Source: Bacteroidales bacterium UBA4360 (GTDB lineage Bacteria > Bacteroidota > Bacteroidia > Bacteroidales > UBA932). From it: DNA of 5,662 nt. Made by a program: the position numbers and the translations under genes. The notes below the pieces were generated by a model. It ran no database searches. It had not been told where the DNA came from and was given only the letters and a program-made list of their open reading frames with translations. Below, piece after piece: positions 5,463 to 5,662 of the stretch. The stretch is taken from positions 1 to 5,662 of the forward strand of contig DGSO01000024.1 in assembly GCA_002393945.1 (NCBI GenBank), written 5' to 3'. Positions within the stretch are counted from its first letter, which is position 1. The number at the start of each line of letters is the position of its first letter.

Positions 5463-5534
5463 TTTGACTTTCTTGATTGTTATATAAGTGTAAGCTTCCG
5501 TGAGAGAGGCGGGGTGTGAGATATGAAGGAAGCT
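5463..5534 (+). promoter_or_regulatory. Probable promoter and leader region of the sigma-factor gene
   Basis: TTTG at 5463-5466 could be a -33 element, but the best -7 candidate at a workable distance (TAAGTGTA, 5485-5492) has two mismatches to TAnnTTTG, so the promoter is weakly supported. A 7-bp inverted repeat, AGCTTCC (5493-5499) and GGAAGCT (5528-5534), flanks a purine-rich 28-nt loop in the presumed leader. A short ATG reading frame at 5523 stops after six codons. Confidence 0.3.
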
Positions 5535-5551
5535 GGAGAATAAAGACTGAT

Positions 5552-5662
5552 ATGCTTGATAGAAAGATACTTGAGAGGCTTTTTCGTCAGAACTACAGCG
5601 GGATGATTCGTCTGGCCAGTGTCCTGCTGGGGAATGGCAAGGAAGCTGAGGATGTGGTGCAG
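5552..5662 (+). CDS. ECF-type RNA polymerase sigma factor (3' end outside window)
   Basis: The first 37 codons of a sigma-70 family protein are present, in frame to the last base of the window. The region-2 pattern is clear: LERLFRQNYSGMIRLASVLLGN (7-28) followed by EAEDVVQ (31-37), the conserved core-binding signature of ECF sigma factors. The rest of region 2 and region 4 lie outside. In Bacteroidota such genes often precede an anti-sigma factor or outer-membrane transport genes, but that cannot be seen here. It is set off from the lipoprotein by a strong terminator and a gap of 182 nt. GGAG at 5535-5538 is rather far (13 nt) to be a normal ribosome binding site, as is usual for this phylum. 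Confidence 0.85.
   Translation, partial: MLDRKILERLFRQNYSGMIRLASVLLGNGKEAEDVVQ

Noticed and set aside
1..5662. Search for insertion sequences, CRISPR arrays, tRNA or rRNA genes and polysaccharide-utilisation genes (SusC/SusD pair)
   Set aside because: No transposase reading frame, regular spacer array, tRNA-like cloverleaf or SusD-like gene seen. The barrel protein is of the shorter type, not a SusC.

Overview
The window looks like chromosomal DNA from a member of Bacteroidota, probably order Bacteroidales; I cannot name a genus. Three things point there. There are promoter elements of the Bacteroides type (TTTG, about 20 nt, TAnnTTTG), one of them complete. The two-component pair resembles RprX/RprY of Bacteroides. 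The protein families present (an outer-membrane beta-barrel protein with a TonB-receptor-like plug, a small carboxypeptidase-regulatory-like secreted protein, a lipocalin-like lipoprotein, an ECF sigma factor) are typical of that phylum.

Layout. On the minus strand, a hybrid-free sensor histidine kinase (663-2105) is followed 36 nt later by an OmpR/PhoB-type response regulator (626 to beyond position 1, so its C-terminus is missing). Divergently, on the plus strand, lies a 695-residue outer-membrane beta-barrel protein (2266-4353). After it come a small secreted protein with a carboxypeptidase-regulatory-like fold (4520-4870), a lipocalin-like lipoprotein with its own promoter (4968-5369), a strong intrinsic terminator (about 5397-5436), and the first 37 codons of an ECF sigma factor (5552 to beyond the end). 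No non-genic gap is longer than 300 bases; the largest is about 180.

The two most interesting signals are non-coding. First, the divergent promoter region holds four TTAACA hexamers at 10, 10 and 11 bp spacing (2145-2181). This is the helically phased tandem layout expected for an OmpR/PhoB-type regulator, and it is placed so that it could control both the kinase operon and the outer-membrane gene. Second, three copies of a short dispersed element (627-654, 2223-2254, 5368-5397) differ in sequence but fold to the same hairpin, with compensatory changes in both arms and a constant TC/TC internal loop (GA/GA on the other strand). One copy sits directly on the start of the response-regulator gene.

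Working model (inference): the kinase senses an envelope condition, the regulator binds the TTAACA array, and the outer-membrane protein is the main local target. The small secreted protein and lipoprotein are probable envelope components, but the lipoprotein appears independently transcribed. Nothing here is a mobile element, CRISPR array, tRNA or rRNA that I can support.
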